The notes under the pieces were generated by a model that was not told the DNA's origin, did not search any database, and saw only the letters and a list, made by a program, of their open reading frames with translations. Below are positions 1-9,984 of a stretch of DNA of 22,207 nucleotides, piece by piece. The stretch is from NCBI GenBank assembly GCA_036506795.1, contig DASXRC010000118.1:1-22207 (forward strand), read 5' to 3'. The stretch comes from DASXRC01 sp036506795. GTDB lineage: Bacteria > Actinomycetota > Actinomycetes > Mycobacteriales > Micromonosporaceae. The position numbers and the translations under genes are program-made. How positions within the stretch are numbered: the first letter of the stretch is position 1; the number at the start of each line of letters is the position of its first letter.

Positions 1-1
1 G

Positions 2-481
2 CCGATCCAGGTCACCCTGATCCCACTGTTGACCATGTTCGTCAAGGCGCACCTCGGCGGCACGTTCTGGGCGCTGTGGCTCGCGCACTCGACGTTCGCG
101 CTGCCACTGGCGATCTTCCTGCTGCACAACTTCATGAAGGAGGTGCCCGCGTCGCTGCTGGAGGCGGCCCGGGTCGACGGCGCCGGCCACGTCCAGATCT
201 TCTTCAACGTCCTGATGCCGCTGCTCACCCCGGCGCTGGCCGCGTTCGGCATCTTCCAGTTCCTCTGGGTCTGGAACGACTACCTCGTCGGCCTGACGTT
301 CGCCGGCAACGTCAACGCACCGATGACCGTGGCGCTGGCGAACCTGAGCGGCACCCGTGGCACGGCTTGGCACCTGCTGTCGGCGGGCGCGTTCGTCTCG
401 ATCATCGTTCCGCTGATCGTGTTCGTGTCCCTGCAGCGGTACTTCGTGCGCGGACTTCTCGCGGGCAGCGTCAAGGGGTAG
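2..481 (+). CDS. Carbohydrate ABC transporter permease, MalG type (5' end cut by window)
   Basis: This is the C-terminal part (about 159 residues) of an inner-membrane permease of a binding-protein-dependent sugar importer. The frame is open back to base 2, so the true start lies outside the window. What shows it: hydrophobic segments near both ends and the cytoplasmic EAA loop, EAARVDGAGHVQIFFNVLMP at about bases 161-220, which is the coupling site for the ATPase subunit. The ending with a basic 'QRYFVRGLLAGSVKG' tail is the usual end of MalG/UgpE-type permeases. Such permeases normally follow a solute-binding protein and a MalF-type permease, which would lie to the left. The alpha-glucosidase beginning at 1193 makes an oligosaccharide substrate likely, but the substrate itself cannot be read from this fragment. 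Its last 11 bases overlap the 3' end of the opposing gene. Confidence 0.93.
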   Translation, partial: PIQVTLIPLLTMFVKAHLGGTFWALWLAHSTFALPLAIFLLHNFMKEVPASLLEAARVDGAGHVQIFFNVLMPLLTPALAAFGIFQFLWVWNDYLVGLTFAGNVNAPMTVALANLSGTRGTAWHLLSAGAFVSIIVPLIVFVSLQRYFVRGLLAGSVKG

Positions 482-1064
482 AGCTGTCGACCACCCATCG
501 CATCGACGGGTACTGCGGGCCCTGCGGCCGCCACCACACGTGCTCGGCGATCCGCGTACCGCCGCCGACCCTGACCAGGGAGAAGAGCGACACGCCGTCC
601 TCGGACACGTTCAACCCGTTCACCTGATAACCGAACCGCTGCGGCACGGTCGCCCGGGCGGCACCGTCGCCGACCACGATCACGCGGCCGGTGGTCTCCA
701 GCGAGACGCCGGCGTCGAACATGGCGTCGAGCACGGCGTCGATCTGGCCTCCGGTCGCGGTCAGCAGCGGGTGTTCGAGGCTCTCCGCCTCGGCGAACGT
801 CGCGCCGGGGGCCAGCACCGCGCGTACGCCGTCGGAGTCGTGGGCGTTCCACGCCGCGGTGTACGCCTCGATGGCCAGGGCGGCTTCCCGTTCGGGCCCG
901 GACTGCCGGTGCTCCCGCCACAGCTGCCCGGCCAGCAGCGCGATGACCAGGCCGGCGAGCGCCAGCCAAACCTTGCCGCGCAGGGCGGCGGGCACCAGGC
1001 TGCGCCCGCTCGATCCGAACTCGACCTCGGACGGATCGAGGTCGATGTCTCGCGTGCCATCCAT
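471..1064 (-). CDS. Membrane-anchored NTF2-like (SnoaL-like) protein
   Basis: A 197-residue protein of unknown exact function. An acidic N-terminal cytoplasmic stretch (residues 1-20) leads into one hydrophobic segment at about residues 31-48, followed by a domain of about 130 residues that starts 'ALAIEAYTAAWNAHDSDGVRAVLAPGATF'-like, the alpha-helix/strand opening of the NTF2/SnoaL fold. Many actinomycete proteins of this design are single-pass membrane proteins with the NTF2-like domain outside; no catalytic residues can be assigned. The ATG at 1064 is preceded by a modest GGTGAG ribosome-binding site. The gene stands alone on the minus strand between the ABC permease, with which it converges (11-bp overlap), and the divergently transcribed alpha-glucosidase. 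Being between two sugar genes does not by itself imply a sugar role. Confidence 0.8.
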   Translation of the reverse strand: MDGTRDIDLDPSEVEFGSSGRSLVPAALRGKVWLALAGLVIALLAGQLWREHRQSGPEREAALAIEAYTAAWNAHDSDGVRAVLAPGATFAEAESLEHPLLTATGGQIDAVLDAMFDAGVSLETTGRVIVVGDGAARATVPQRFGYQVNGLNVSEDGVSLFSLVRVGGGTRIAEHVWWRPQGPQYPSMRWVVDSSTP

Positions 1065-1086
1065 GGCTCACCCGCGATTCCTCAGT

Positions 1087-1102
1087 CTGGCGCCGGCGCC
1101 AG
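1087..1102. promoter_or_regulatory. 16-bp perfect palindrome in a divergent intergenic region
   Basis: CTGGCGCCGGCGCCAG lies in the 128-bp region between the divergent starts of the NTF2-like gene (1064) and the alpha-glucosidase (1193). It could be an operator controlling one or both genes. It could also be a chance product of GC-rich sequence, because GGCGCC-type palindromes are common in such DNA. No convincing -10/-35 pair was seen in the region. Confidence 0.3.
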
Positions 1103-1192
1103 GTCTTGATTGTCACATCGGGTGATGAGGGCAACAAGGACCGGACCCCGTCGCGGGCGCGTCATCCCTCCGGTGGCGGGCACACTGGGGAC

Positions 1193-2807
<1,615 letters not shown>

Positions 2808-2833
<26 letters not shown>

Positions 2834-4253
2834 TTTCGGCCTCGGCCGCGGCGGCGGCACGGGCTTGCAGCGTCGCGTGCACGTCCGCGATGTCCTTCGG
2901 CGACGTGCGCGAGGCCAGCCAGTACATGACCCCGGTCGGCACGAAGAAGACCTGGAACAACGCGAGCCCGACCATGTAGTTCAACGGCGGCGGGAACCCG
3001 CCTTGCAGGGCGCGGAACACCAGCCCGACCAGGCCGTTGCCGGCCGCGCGGCCCACCCCGTTGACGAGGTTGCCGAGGCTGTAGACGGTGCCGCGGTGCT
3101 CGGGCGGGTTGACGTCGACGATCAGCGCGTACCAGTTGGGGGCGTTCGCCGACGTGAGTGCCAGCGCGAGAACCGCTATGAGGAAGCTCGCGGTCATCGT
3201 CGGCTCGGTGACGACGCTGAGCAGCACGGCCCGGACGACCGCCCCGCCGCTAGCGCCGTCGGCGAGGTTCACCCGCAGCGGCATGAAGAGCAAAACCAGG
3301 TAGAGAGGGATCGCCGCGAGAACGCCCACGGCCGCGACCAGCGCGCGCCCTCTCGGGGTACGCCGCTGCAGCCGGTCACCGATCAGCCCGCCGGCGATCG
3401 ACAGCACACCGCCGAGTTGATACACCGTCGCGTACACGGCGCCGACCGCCACCGCGGTGTCCGTCGACAGGCCCAGGTCCTCGGCCTTGCGCTGGAGCAG
3501 CACCGGCAGCCAGATCAGCGACCCGAAGGCGACCTGGGCGGTCAAGCCCTGCAGGATGAGCCAGACGTTCGTCCGCCGGCCCACGATGGACGGCAGGTCG
3601 GCCCGGCTGATGCGGTACCCGTACTCGCCGCCCGCGGCGATGATGCCGGCCAGCTCCGGGTCGCTCTGCCCGCGCCGAATGCTGTATGTGAAGAGGTACG
3701 CCACGGCCGCGCCCACGCCGACGCCGGTGAGCAACACGAACGGGCGCCGCCAGTCGGAGGCGCCGAGTAGGCCGCCGAGCATCGTGCCGGCCAGCGTGCC
3801 GACGCCCTGGGACAGTCCCCAGAAGCTCATCACGAGGCCGCGCCGGCGGGGTGAGATGAGATCGCTGACCACGGAGAAGCCGATGGATCCCACCGCGCCG
3901 AGGCCGATGGCGGCGAGGAGCTGGGCGGCCGCGAACGCGGCGAAGCTGTGGCTCGCCGCGGTCGCCCCGGTGCCGGCCGCCCAGATCAGCGTACCGATCA
4001 TGAGCAGGGGCTTGCGGTGCGTCCGGTCCCCGACGTACGCCCACGCGACCGCCGCGACCGCGCTGACCAGATAACTGGCGCCCACCGCCAGGCCGAGGCC
4101 GGCCGTCGAGACGTGCAGGTCGTCGCCGATGGACCCGAGCAGCGGCGGAACCAGACCGATCGCGACATTGTCGAGCGACGCCAGGACGATGAACACGACC
4201 ACGCTGTAGAGCCGGTGCACCGGTCCGCCGCCGACCGCCAGCCTCGACGTCAT
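2808..4253 (-). CDS. MFS transporter (spinster-like)
   Basis: A 481-residue major facilitator superfamily protein with about 12 hydrophobic segments. The loop between helices 2 and 3 carries the family motif A in the form GDRTHRKP (75-82), and helix 1 has an Asp (28) as in many proton-linked members. The start 'VVFIVLASLDNVAIGLVPPLL' and the overall look resemble spinster-like or organic-anion MFS proteins; substrate and direction (import or efflux) are unknown. The ATG at 4253 overlaps the TGA of the upstream ATPase gene (ATGA), so translation of the two is probably coupled. The frame remains open further upstream, but the extra 62 residues lie inside the ATPase gene and are Arg/Pro/Ala-rich noise. 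The pair is preceded by tandem palindromes at 5653-5683, which would suit regulated efflux. Confidence 0.9.
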
Positions 4254-5638
4254 CGCGGCGGTCCGACGAGGTCGGCGGGCGTGTACGCGCGCACGTCCGG
4301 GTGCCGGGCGAGGGCCGGTGTGGGGTCGCCGCGCGCCCAGAAGGCGTACGTCGTGCCGTCGGCCGGTGGGGCCGGCAGCTGTGCGGCCCGCCGTCGCAGC
4401 TCGTGCAGGTCCCGCTCGGTCACCTCTCGTGCCTGCCACCGCGACTCGCCGACCAGGACCGGCCCGTCACCGGCCAGCGCCAGCACGTCGATCTCGGCGA
4501 TCTCGTCCCGCCACCACTTACCCACCAACGTCTCGGGCGGCAGCTCGCCCGCGGCCACCAGCCGCCGCGCGTGGGCGCGCGCCTCGGCCTCAAACACACG
4601 CCCGACATGGGTACGCCACCGGCCCGCGGTACGCCGCTGAACCGGGCCCCCCTGGCCGCCCTCGATGAGGTCGGCGTCGTCGCGGAGCACGGCGAACCAG
4701 AATGCCAGGTAGTCGTCCGCGATCTCGTACAGCGGATCCGGCGAGCCACCTGCGCCGATCGACCGCACCACGCGGACGTACCCGGCCCGGCGCAGCCGAT
4801 CGAGCGTGTAGTCGATGCGCTGCTGGGCCCGGCCGGCGATGCGCGACCGGCGCCGGGCACCGCCCGCCATCGCGGTCAGCACCCGCTCGTAGCCGCCGCG
4901 CCAGTCGAGATCCTCGGAGAGGATGTCGGGCGCGTCCCGCAGCAGCAACCCGCCCGGCGTGAACGCCAACTCGCGCAGGTTCGTCTCGGTGTCGCGCTCG
5001 GCCGACCAGCGGCGCAGGTGCAGCGGGTAGCCGCCGCACGCCGCGTACGCCTCGACGAACGCCTCCGCCGGCAGGTCCGGCTGAAACGCGCGGGCATCGA
5101 CCAGCGGGAACGGGTCCATCCGCCGCTCGACGCTCGCCCGCCGGTGTAGCCCGCCGTGCGGCCCGAGCATCTCCTCCATGACGGCCACCGCGCTACCGGA
5201 GAGCACGAGCATGAGGCGCTGCCTGCGGGCCCGGTTCTCCCACACCGCGGAGATCACGTCGGCGAAGTCCGACCGGCCGCCGGTCAGCCGCGGGGCCTCG
5301 TCGACGACCACGAGCAGCGGCGCGCCCTCCGCCAGGCGCAGCACGAACCGCAGGGCCGCCTCCCAGTCCGGGAAGGTCTCCGGCGCCAGGTCCCGGACCT
5401 CGTCGCCCAGCTCCTCGCGGACCCGCTCCGCGAACCGGCGCAGCTGGCGGTCGGCGCTGTCCTGACGGGTGGCGGTGAAGTAGACGGCCCGCTTGCCGCG
5501 CGCGAAGTGGCTGAGCAGGAAGGTCTTGCCGACCCGGCGGCGGCCCCACACGACCGCGAGCTGCGGGTCGCCCTGGCCGGCCGTGCCCCAGGCCGACTCC
5601 AGCTCCGCGAGCTCCGCGTGCCGCCCCACGACGGTCAT
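4250..5638 (-). CDS. AAA/STAND-like ATPase with C-terminal DUF234-type nuclease-like domain
   Basis: A 462-residue cytoplasmic ATPase of the 'archaeal ATPase' type. Visible order: 'VGRHAEL' start, Walker A GRRRVGKT (32-39), Walker B LLVVVDEAP (108-116), sensor LSGSA (146-150), a winged-helix-like stretch with 'YTLDRLRRAGYVR' (277-289), then a C-terminal part matching the DUF234 pattern: FE at 349-350, 'WWRDEIAEIDVLAL' (375-388) and GESRW (397-401). This resembles a PD-(D/E)XK nuclease core (E350, D384, E398) in which the usual Lys of ExK is Arg400. Function is unknown in this family; roles in nucleic-acid handling are proposed. No clear ribosome-binding site precedes the ATG, and the tandem palindromes end 15 bp upstream of it, so the mRNA may be leaderless or nearly so. 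The gene overlaps the MFS gene by ATGA. Confidence 0.85.
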   Translation of the reverse strand: MTVVGRHAELAELESAWGTAGQGDPQLAVVWGRRRVGKTFLLSHFARGKRAVYFTATRQDSADRQLRRFAERVREELGDEVRDLAPETFPDWEAALRFVLRLAEGAPLLVVVDEAPRLTGGRSDFADVISAVWENRARRQRLMLVLSGSAVAVMEEMLGPHGGLHRRASVERRMDPFPLVDARAFQPDLPAEAFVEAYAACGGYPLHLRRWSAERDTETNLRELAFTPGGLLLRDAPDILSEDLDWRGGYERVLTAMAGGARRRSRIAGRAQQRIDYTLDRLRRAGYVRVVRSIGAGGSPDPLYEIADDYLAFWFAVLRDDADLIEGGQGGPVQRRTAGRWRTHVGRVFEAEARAHARRLVAAGELPPETLVGKWWRDEIAEIDVLALAGDGPVLVGESRWQAREVTERDLHELRRRAAQLPAPPADGTTYAFWARGDPTPALARHPDVRAYTPADLVGPPR

Positions 5639-5652
5639 GTGACCGAGCGTAC

Positions 5653-5683
5653 TACAAACAGTTTGTACTACAAACAGTTTGTA
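5653..5683. promoter_or_regulatory. Two tandem 15-bp palindromes, probable operator pair
   Basis: TACAAACAGTTTGTA occurs twice (5653-5667 and 5669-5683), each a perfect inverted repeat of 7-bp arms around one base, with centres 16 bp apart. The second copy runs up to the stop codon of the helicase gene, and the first ends 15 bp before the ATPase start. The sequence is AT-rich against its surroundings. The size, symmetry and tandem arrangement resemble operators of TetR-family repressors. No regulator gene is encoded nearby. A promoter for the ATPase-MFS pair probably overlaps the sites. Confidence 0.75.
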
Positions 5684-8600
5684 CTAGTGGCCACGGAGCA
5701 GGCCCAGGTCCTCGGCGCGCTCCCAGACGGGCTCCATGGCAACGTCTGGGTCGCGGTGGAACAGGCTAGCCCGCAGCCGCACGAACACACAGTTGCCGAC
5801 CCGTTCGAGCACCGCCTGGCGGCGCATACCCTGCGCGAACGCGTCGGCACCCAGGTAACCGTCGCACTCGATCGCGAGCCGGCGCCCGTCGGTTCCGGCG
5901 ACCATGAAGTCCACCCGGTAGCTACCGAGCCGGAACTGCGCGACGGGTCGCAGCCCGCGGGCGGTGAGCATGCGCAGCACGGCGCGTTCGAAGTCGTTTT
6001 CGCAGCGATCCTCCGGGGCGCCGACCGGCTCCTCGATCTGGCGGGGCCGCTGGGCGTAAGCCAGCAGCAGCGCGCGAGCGTCGTCGGGGTGCAGGTCGCC
6101 GAGGCCGACCGAGTGGAACAGCCACATCTGGTCACGGGCCCGCGATGCGGCCACGTTGATCCGGCGGTGGAAGTCGCGCTTGGTGAACGCCCCGAACCCG
6201 CCGTCCGCGGCGGACACCACCATCGAGATCAGAGCGATGTCCCGCTCGTCGCCCTGGAACGTGTACGGGTCGCCGACGCGCAGCTGACGCCGCTCGAGCT
6301 CGTCCGCGCCGATCTCCTCGCGAAGCCGGTGCTGCAGGTACGCCGCCTGCCCGCTGCCGGACAGCAGGCTCACCACGCCGATGGACTTGCGGGCGTACGC
6401 CGGGTCCGCGACGATCGCCGCCGCCCGCGCCACCAGCGCCTCGGCCTCGGCGACGTTGACCTCGCCGTACTCCGGCAGCGTCTCCTGCCGGCCGTCGGCC
6501 ACCCCCACGGCGGTCACCGCCGGGCCCAAGCCCTCCGGTCGGTCGGCGCGCAACGGCTGGATCTTGCGGTCGTAGTACGTGTCGCTCGAGAACGCGATGA
6601 TCGCCGGTACGCAGCGGAAGTGCTCGGTGAGCAGGATGCGCTGCGGCGAGCGGCGGACCGCGTGGTCGTACAGGCTGCTCTCGGTGTCGAAGTGCTCGGC
6701 GGACGGCACGCCGACCAGGTGGGTCGCGATCAACGCGTTGACTCGGTCGGCCGGCACGCCGACCAGCTGCGGACCGATCTGCTGGTCGTCGCCGACCACG
6801 ACGGCCCGCCGGGCGAGGCTGAGCACTGGCAACGCGAAGATGTCGGCCTGGGACGCCTCGTCCACGATCACCACGTCGAAGATCGCCTCGCCGCCGGTGA
6901 ACTGCTCCAGCGCGCGGTCGATCGTCATGATCCAGGCCGGCACCGCGGTAACCGCCTCGGACATCGCCCGCTGCGCGGCGGCCTGCCAGTGCGCGGCGCT
7001 CTTCCCGGTGCCTTTTCCGATCTTCCGGAGGGCGGCGGTCCAGTCGGCGAGCGCGGCCTTGCGACGGTCGTCCAGCGTGAGCGCAACCTCGAGCCACGCG
7101 GACCCCTCTACGAGGTCGCGGGTCATTCGGCGGATGCGCTCCCGCCCCCGCTCGATGCGCCGCGCCAGCGCACTGGTGTCCGCACCGGCGACCGTCTCGT
7201 CGAACCACGTCTGCACCTGCCGCCACCGCCAGGCCCGCAGCGCGGCCTCTCCGCCGTCCGGCAACGCCGCCTCGTCGCCGAGGTCGATGGCGGCCGCCCA
7301 CTGCGGAGCGGCGGTGACGAGCCGGGCGTGCAGTGCGGCGTACCGCTCCGCGTCCGGCCGGAACGTCCACAGTCGAGCGACCTCGGCCACGGCGTCGTCC
7401 CAGCCGGCCAGGTCCTCGGCGTCCCACGCCGCGGCCAGCCGGCGGAGGACGGGAGCGGCCGCGGGGTCGGCCGCCAGCTGCGCCAGCCACTCACCCATCG
7501 CCCGTCGCTCGCCCTCGAGGCGCTCGGCGAGGAACCAGTTCCCGGACGCCTCGACCGCACCGGCCAGCTCGCCGAGCTGCCGGGCGTCCACGGCGCGCGG
7601 GCAGCTCGGGTAGACCTGGACGAGGGTGGCGTACAGCGCCGGCCAGCGCCGACGATCCCAGTCCAGCGCGTCGACGGCCTCGGCGAGCAGCCGGCCGGCC
7701 CACAGCTCGGGTTCGCTCCCGGCCGACGGCGCCGGCGCGCCGAGCCGCTCGGTCCACTCGGTCCACCGGTTGGCGAGCTGCCGCCGCAGCTGGCCGCGCT
7801 CGACCGCTGCGACCACCAGGTCGACGTCCTGTGTGGTGCGCAGCGGCTCGCCGTCCACCCGGCACTCGCCGACCAGGCGGGCCAGCTCGCCGTGGGTGAA
7901 CCGGCGGATCCGGCGGCCCGCGGCGTACCGCTGCCGGGCCTGCTCGAGCTGGCCGAGCAGCCGACGCGGCTGCCCCAGGTCCTCCTCCGGCACGGTGACG
8001 CGCCGGCCGGCGAGGAACGTCGTACGGCGGGCGAGCTCCGCCAACAGGTGCTGGCAGCCACTCACATGGTCGTCCCACACCGCTTGCCAGCTCCGGTCGC
8101 GGACGAGTTGCCCTAGCCGGTCGGTCCAGCTCCCCTCGCGGCGAGCGAGCCGATCGGCACCGGTGCGCAGCTGGGCGGCGAGCTCGTCGAGCACGCCGGC
8201 GCCGAGCGCGCGTACGCCGTCCATGGCCAGGCCGCGGTCGCGCAGCGCGTCCACGACCTTGCGTGCGTCACGCAGGGCGTCCCGCCGGGCCGCCAGGGCC
8301 TCGGCACTCGGCAGCCGCCCCTCCGCGGGCAGTATGCCCAGTGCCGCGGCCCGGTCCTCGGCCGGGACGCGCCGGGCCAGCTCGGCCAGGACGGCGAACT
8401 CGGCCGCGGTCAACGGCTCCGGCGTGCCCGGCCGCACCGGATCCGGGACGATCCCGTTGGCGGCGTGCCGGCGCAGCCACTCGCCGACCTCGCTGGCACT
8501 GGCCGGAGCGGCATCGGGATCGAGCGGGTACGTCGCCGACTCCCGCTCGGCTGCCAGCCGCAACTCCTCCTGCCAGCGCCCGAGCTCCGCCTCGATGTCG

Positions 8601-9970
8601 TCGATGTCCTCGCGCAGCCGGGCGACCCAGGCAGCGCCCACGGCCGCGTCGAGCGTCGCGGCCCGGTCGGACAGCTCGCGGGCGGCGATCTGGAGCTGGA
8701 CGAGCTGGTCCACGGAGCGCCCCAGCACCGCGAGGCACAGCGGCTGGATGTCTTCGGGCAGCCCGTCGCGCAGCACGCGCAGCGGGTCCTCCTTCTGCGC
8801 GAGCACGAGCACCCGCTTCCCGTGCGCGACCAGGTGGCAGATCAGGTTCCGGATCGTGTGCGTCTTGCCGGTGCCGGGCGGCCCCTGGACCGCGACGGTG
8901 CGGTGGAGGGCGAGCCGGCGCGCGATCGACTCCTGTGCGTCGTTCGTCGCCATCGGCATCAGCAGGCGCTCGCCCACGCGGCTCCACGCCTCGGGCTGGT
9001 CGTCGGGCATCGTGAGTCGGCTCGGCTCGTGGGCCAGGACGCCGGCGAGCGCGCCGACGGTGGCGGTCGGGTCGCTGTTCAGCCTCTCCCGCATCTGCTC
9101 CAGGAACCGGCGCACCATGCGCTGCCGGGGGCGCACGAACAGCACGCCGGTGTCACGCACGGGCGAGCGGGTCGGGTCCAGGCCGAGGCGGCGCATCGCC
9201 CGCCCGGCGAACTCCTCCCGCTCGCCCGGATCCCACGGATCGACATCGACCTGGCCGCCGGGCCCGCCGAGCTCGAGGAGGTCGGCGATCCGCCGGTCGT
9301 CGAACCCGGCGAGCGCGTCCGGCTGCAACCGGGGCGGGCCCTGCGGGGTGACCCGGACCATCGTGATCTCCGCGTCGTACTCGATGCCCACCGGCGTCAC
9401 GATCAGGGGGTACTGCACGCGCTCGCCGCCGACAACCACGTCGAGGACGAGATGGCCCCAGACCAGCTCCACCCGGGCCGCGTCGATGTCGACCCGGTAG
9501 CGCAGCTCGTAGAGCTTGTCGTGCAGCCGCTGCGTCGCCTCCGCCGCCGCGGTGTCGCGCGACCACGGCAGCCAATGCCCCTCGTACCAGGAGGAGAACT
9601 CGGCCTGGATCTCGGCGGGCACAGGGGTATCGACGTCCTGCACGAGCGTCGGAGTGCTGGTCGGGGTCAGGTCCCAGACCAGGTGCCGCAACAGGGCCGT
9701 GGGGATCTGCGGCGCGGGCGGCGGTGACGGGCGGCCGACCCGCAGCCAGCTCCCGCCGGGCTGGCTCGGCCCGAGCTCACACAGCGTGGGCAGGTCGTCC
9801 TGCCAGTACGCGTCGACCGTCGGCACAGCGCGGGCTGGCTTCTCCAGCATCGCCCGCACCGCAAGCAGGTACTCCGTCAGGCCGATCGCCCGGTCGCGGA
9901 TGGTCGCGGGCGAGTCGTCATACCCCTTCGTCGGCAATCCCACAGCGCCGACGGTAGACGGGTCGCGCAC
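5684..9970 (-). CDS. SF1 helicase fused to C-terminal Vsr-like (MTES_1575/DUF559-type) nuclease
   Basis: A 1428-residue protein combining an ATP-driven helicase with an endonuclease domain. Visible motifs: Walker A GPPGTGKT (363-370), a long helical insertion at about 420-1000 rich in Arg, Glu and Trp, Walker B VIVDEASQ (1034-1041) with the VVVGDDQQIGP segment after it, 'LTEHFRCVPAIIAFS', 'YTFQGDERDIALISM' and 'RRINVAASRARDQMW', the last being motif VI. The C-terminus from about 1324 (ENDFERAVLRML) holds Asp1354 (VDFMV) and IECDG with Glu1368 and Asp1370, the Vsr/DUF559 nuclease core. Residues 1-350 are a less conserved N-terminal region. Helicases of this build are known from antiphage and conflict systems. 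It starts at a GTG 14 bases after the xylB stop, so it may be read from the sugar operon. The start is tentative: other in-frame GTG or TTG codons lie near 9943. Confidence 0.9.
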   Translation of the reverse strand: MRDPSTVGAVGLPTKGYDDSPATIRDRAIGLTEYLLAVRAMLEKPARAVPTVDAYWQDDLPTLCELGPSQPGGSWLRVGRPSPPPAPQIPTALLRHLVWDLTPTSTPTLVQDVDTPVPAEIQAEFSSWYEGHWLPWSRDTAAAEATQRLHDKLYELRYRVDIDAARVELVWGHLVLDVVVGGERVQYPLIVTPVGIEYDAEITMVRVTPQGPPRLQPDALAGFDDRRIADLLELGGPGGQVDVDPWDPGEREEFAGRAMRRLGLDPTRSPVRDTGVLFVRPRQRMVRRFLEQMRERLNSDPTATVGALAGVLAHEPSRLTMPDDQPEAWSRVGERLLMPMATNDAQESIARRLALHRTVAVQGPPGTGKTHTIRNLICHLVAHGKRVLVLAQKEDPLRVLRDGLPEDIQPLCLAVLGRSVDQLVQLQIAARELSDRAATLDAAVGAAWVARLREDIDDIEAELGRWQEELRLAAERESATYPLDPDAAPASASEVGEWLRRHAANGIVPDPVRPGTPEPLTAAEFAVLAELARRVPAEDRAAALGILPAEGRLPSAEALAARRDALRDARKVVDALRDRGLAMDGVRALGAGVLDELAAQLRTGADRLARREGSWTDRLGQLVRDRSWQAVWDDHVSGCQHLLAELARRTTFLAGRRVTVPEEDLGQPRRLLGQLEQARQRYAAGRRIRRFTHGELARLVGECRVDGEPLRTTQDVDLVVAAVERGQLRRQLANRWTEWTERLGAPAPSAGSEPELWAGRLLAEAVDALDWDRRRWPALYATLVQVYPSCPRAVDARQLGELAGAVEASGNWFLAERLEGERRAMGEWLAQLAADPAAAPVLRRLAAAWDAEDLAGWDDAVAEVARLWTFRPDAERYAALHARLVTAAPQWAAAIDLGDEAALPDGGEAALRAWRWRQVQTWFDETVAGADTSALARRIERGRERIRRMTRDLVEGSAWLEVALTLDDRRKAALADWTAALRKIGKGTGKSAAHWQAAAQRAMSEAVTAVPAWIMTIDRALEQFTGGEAIFDVVIVDEASQADIFALPVLSLARRAVVVGDDQQIGPQLVGVPADRVNALIATHLVGVPSAEHFDTESSLYDHAVRRSPQRILLTEHFRCVPAIIAFSSDTYYDRKIQPLRADRPEGLGPAVTAVGVADGRQETLPEYGEVNVAEAEALVARAAAIVADPAYARKSIGVVSLLSGSGQAAYLQHRLREEIGADELERRQLRVGDPYTFQGDERDIALISMVVSAADGGFGAFTKRDFHRRINVAASRARDQMWLFHSVGLGDLHPDDARALLLAYAQRPRQIEEPVGAPEDRCENDFERAVLRMLTARGLRPVAQFRLGSYRVDFMVAGTDGRRLAIECDGYLGADAFAQGMRRQAVLERVGNCVFVRLRASLFHRDPDVAMEPVWERAEDLGLLRGH

Positions 9971-9984
9971 CCCCGACGAGTCGA

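Noticed and set aside
5156..8116. 986-codon open frame on the plus strand
   Set aside because: It is antisense to the helicase-nuclease and ATPase genes, has Arg/His/Pro/Gln-biased composition and no motif. Long antisense frames are expected in DNA with GC-rich third positions.
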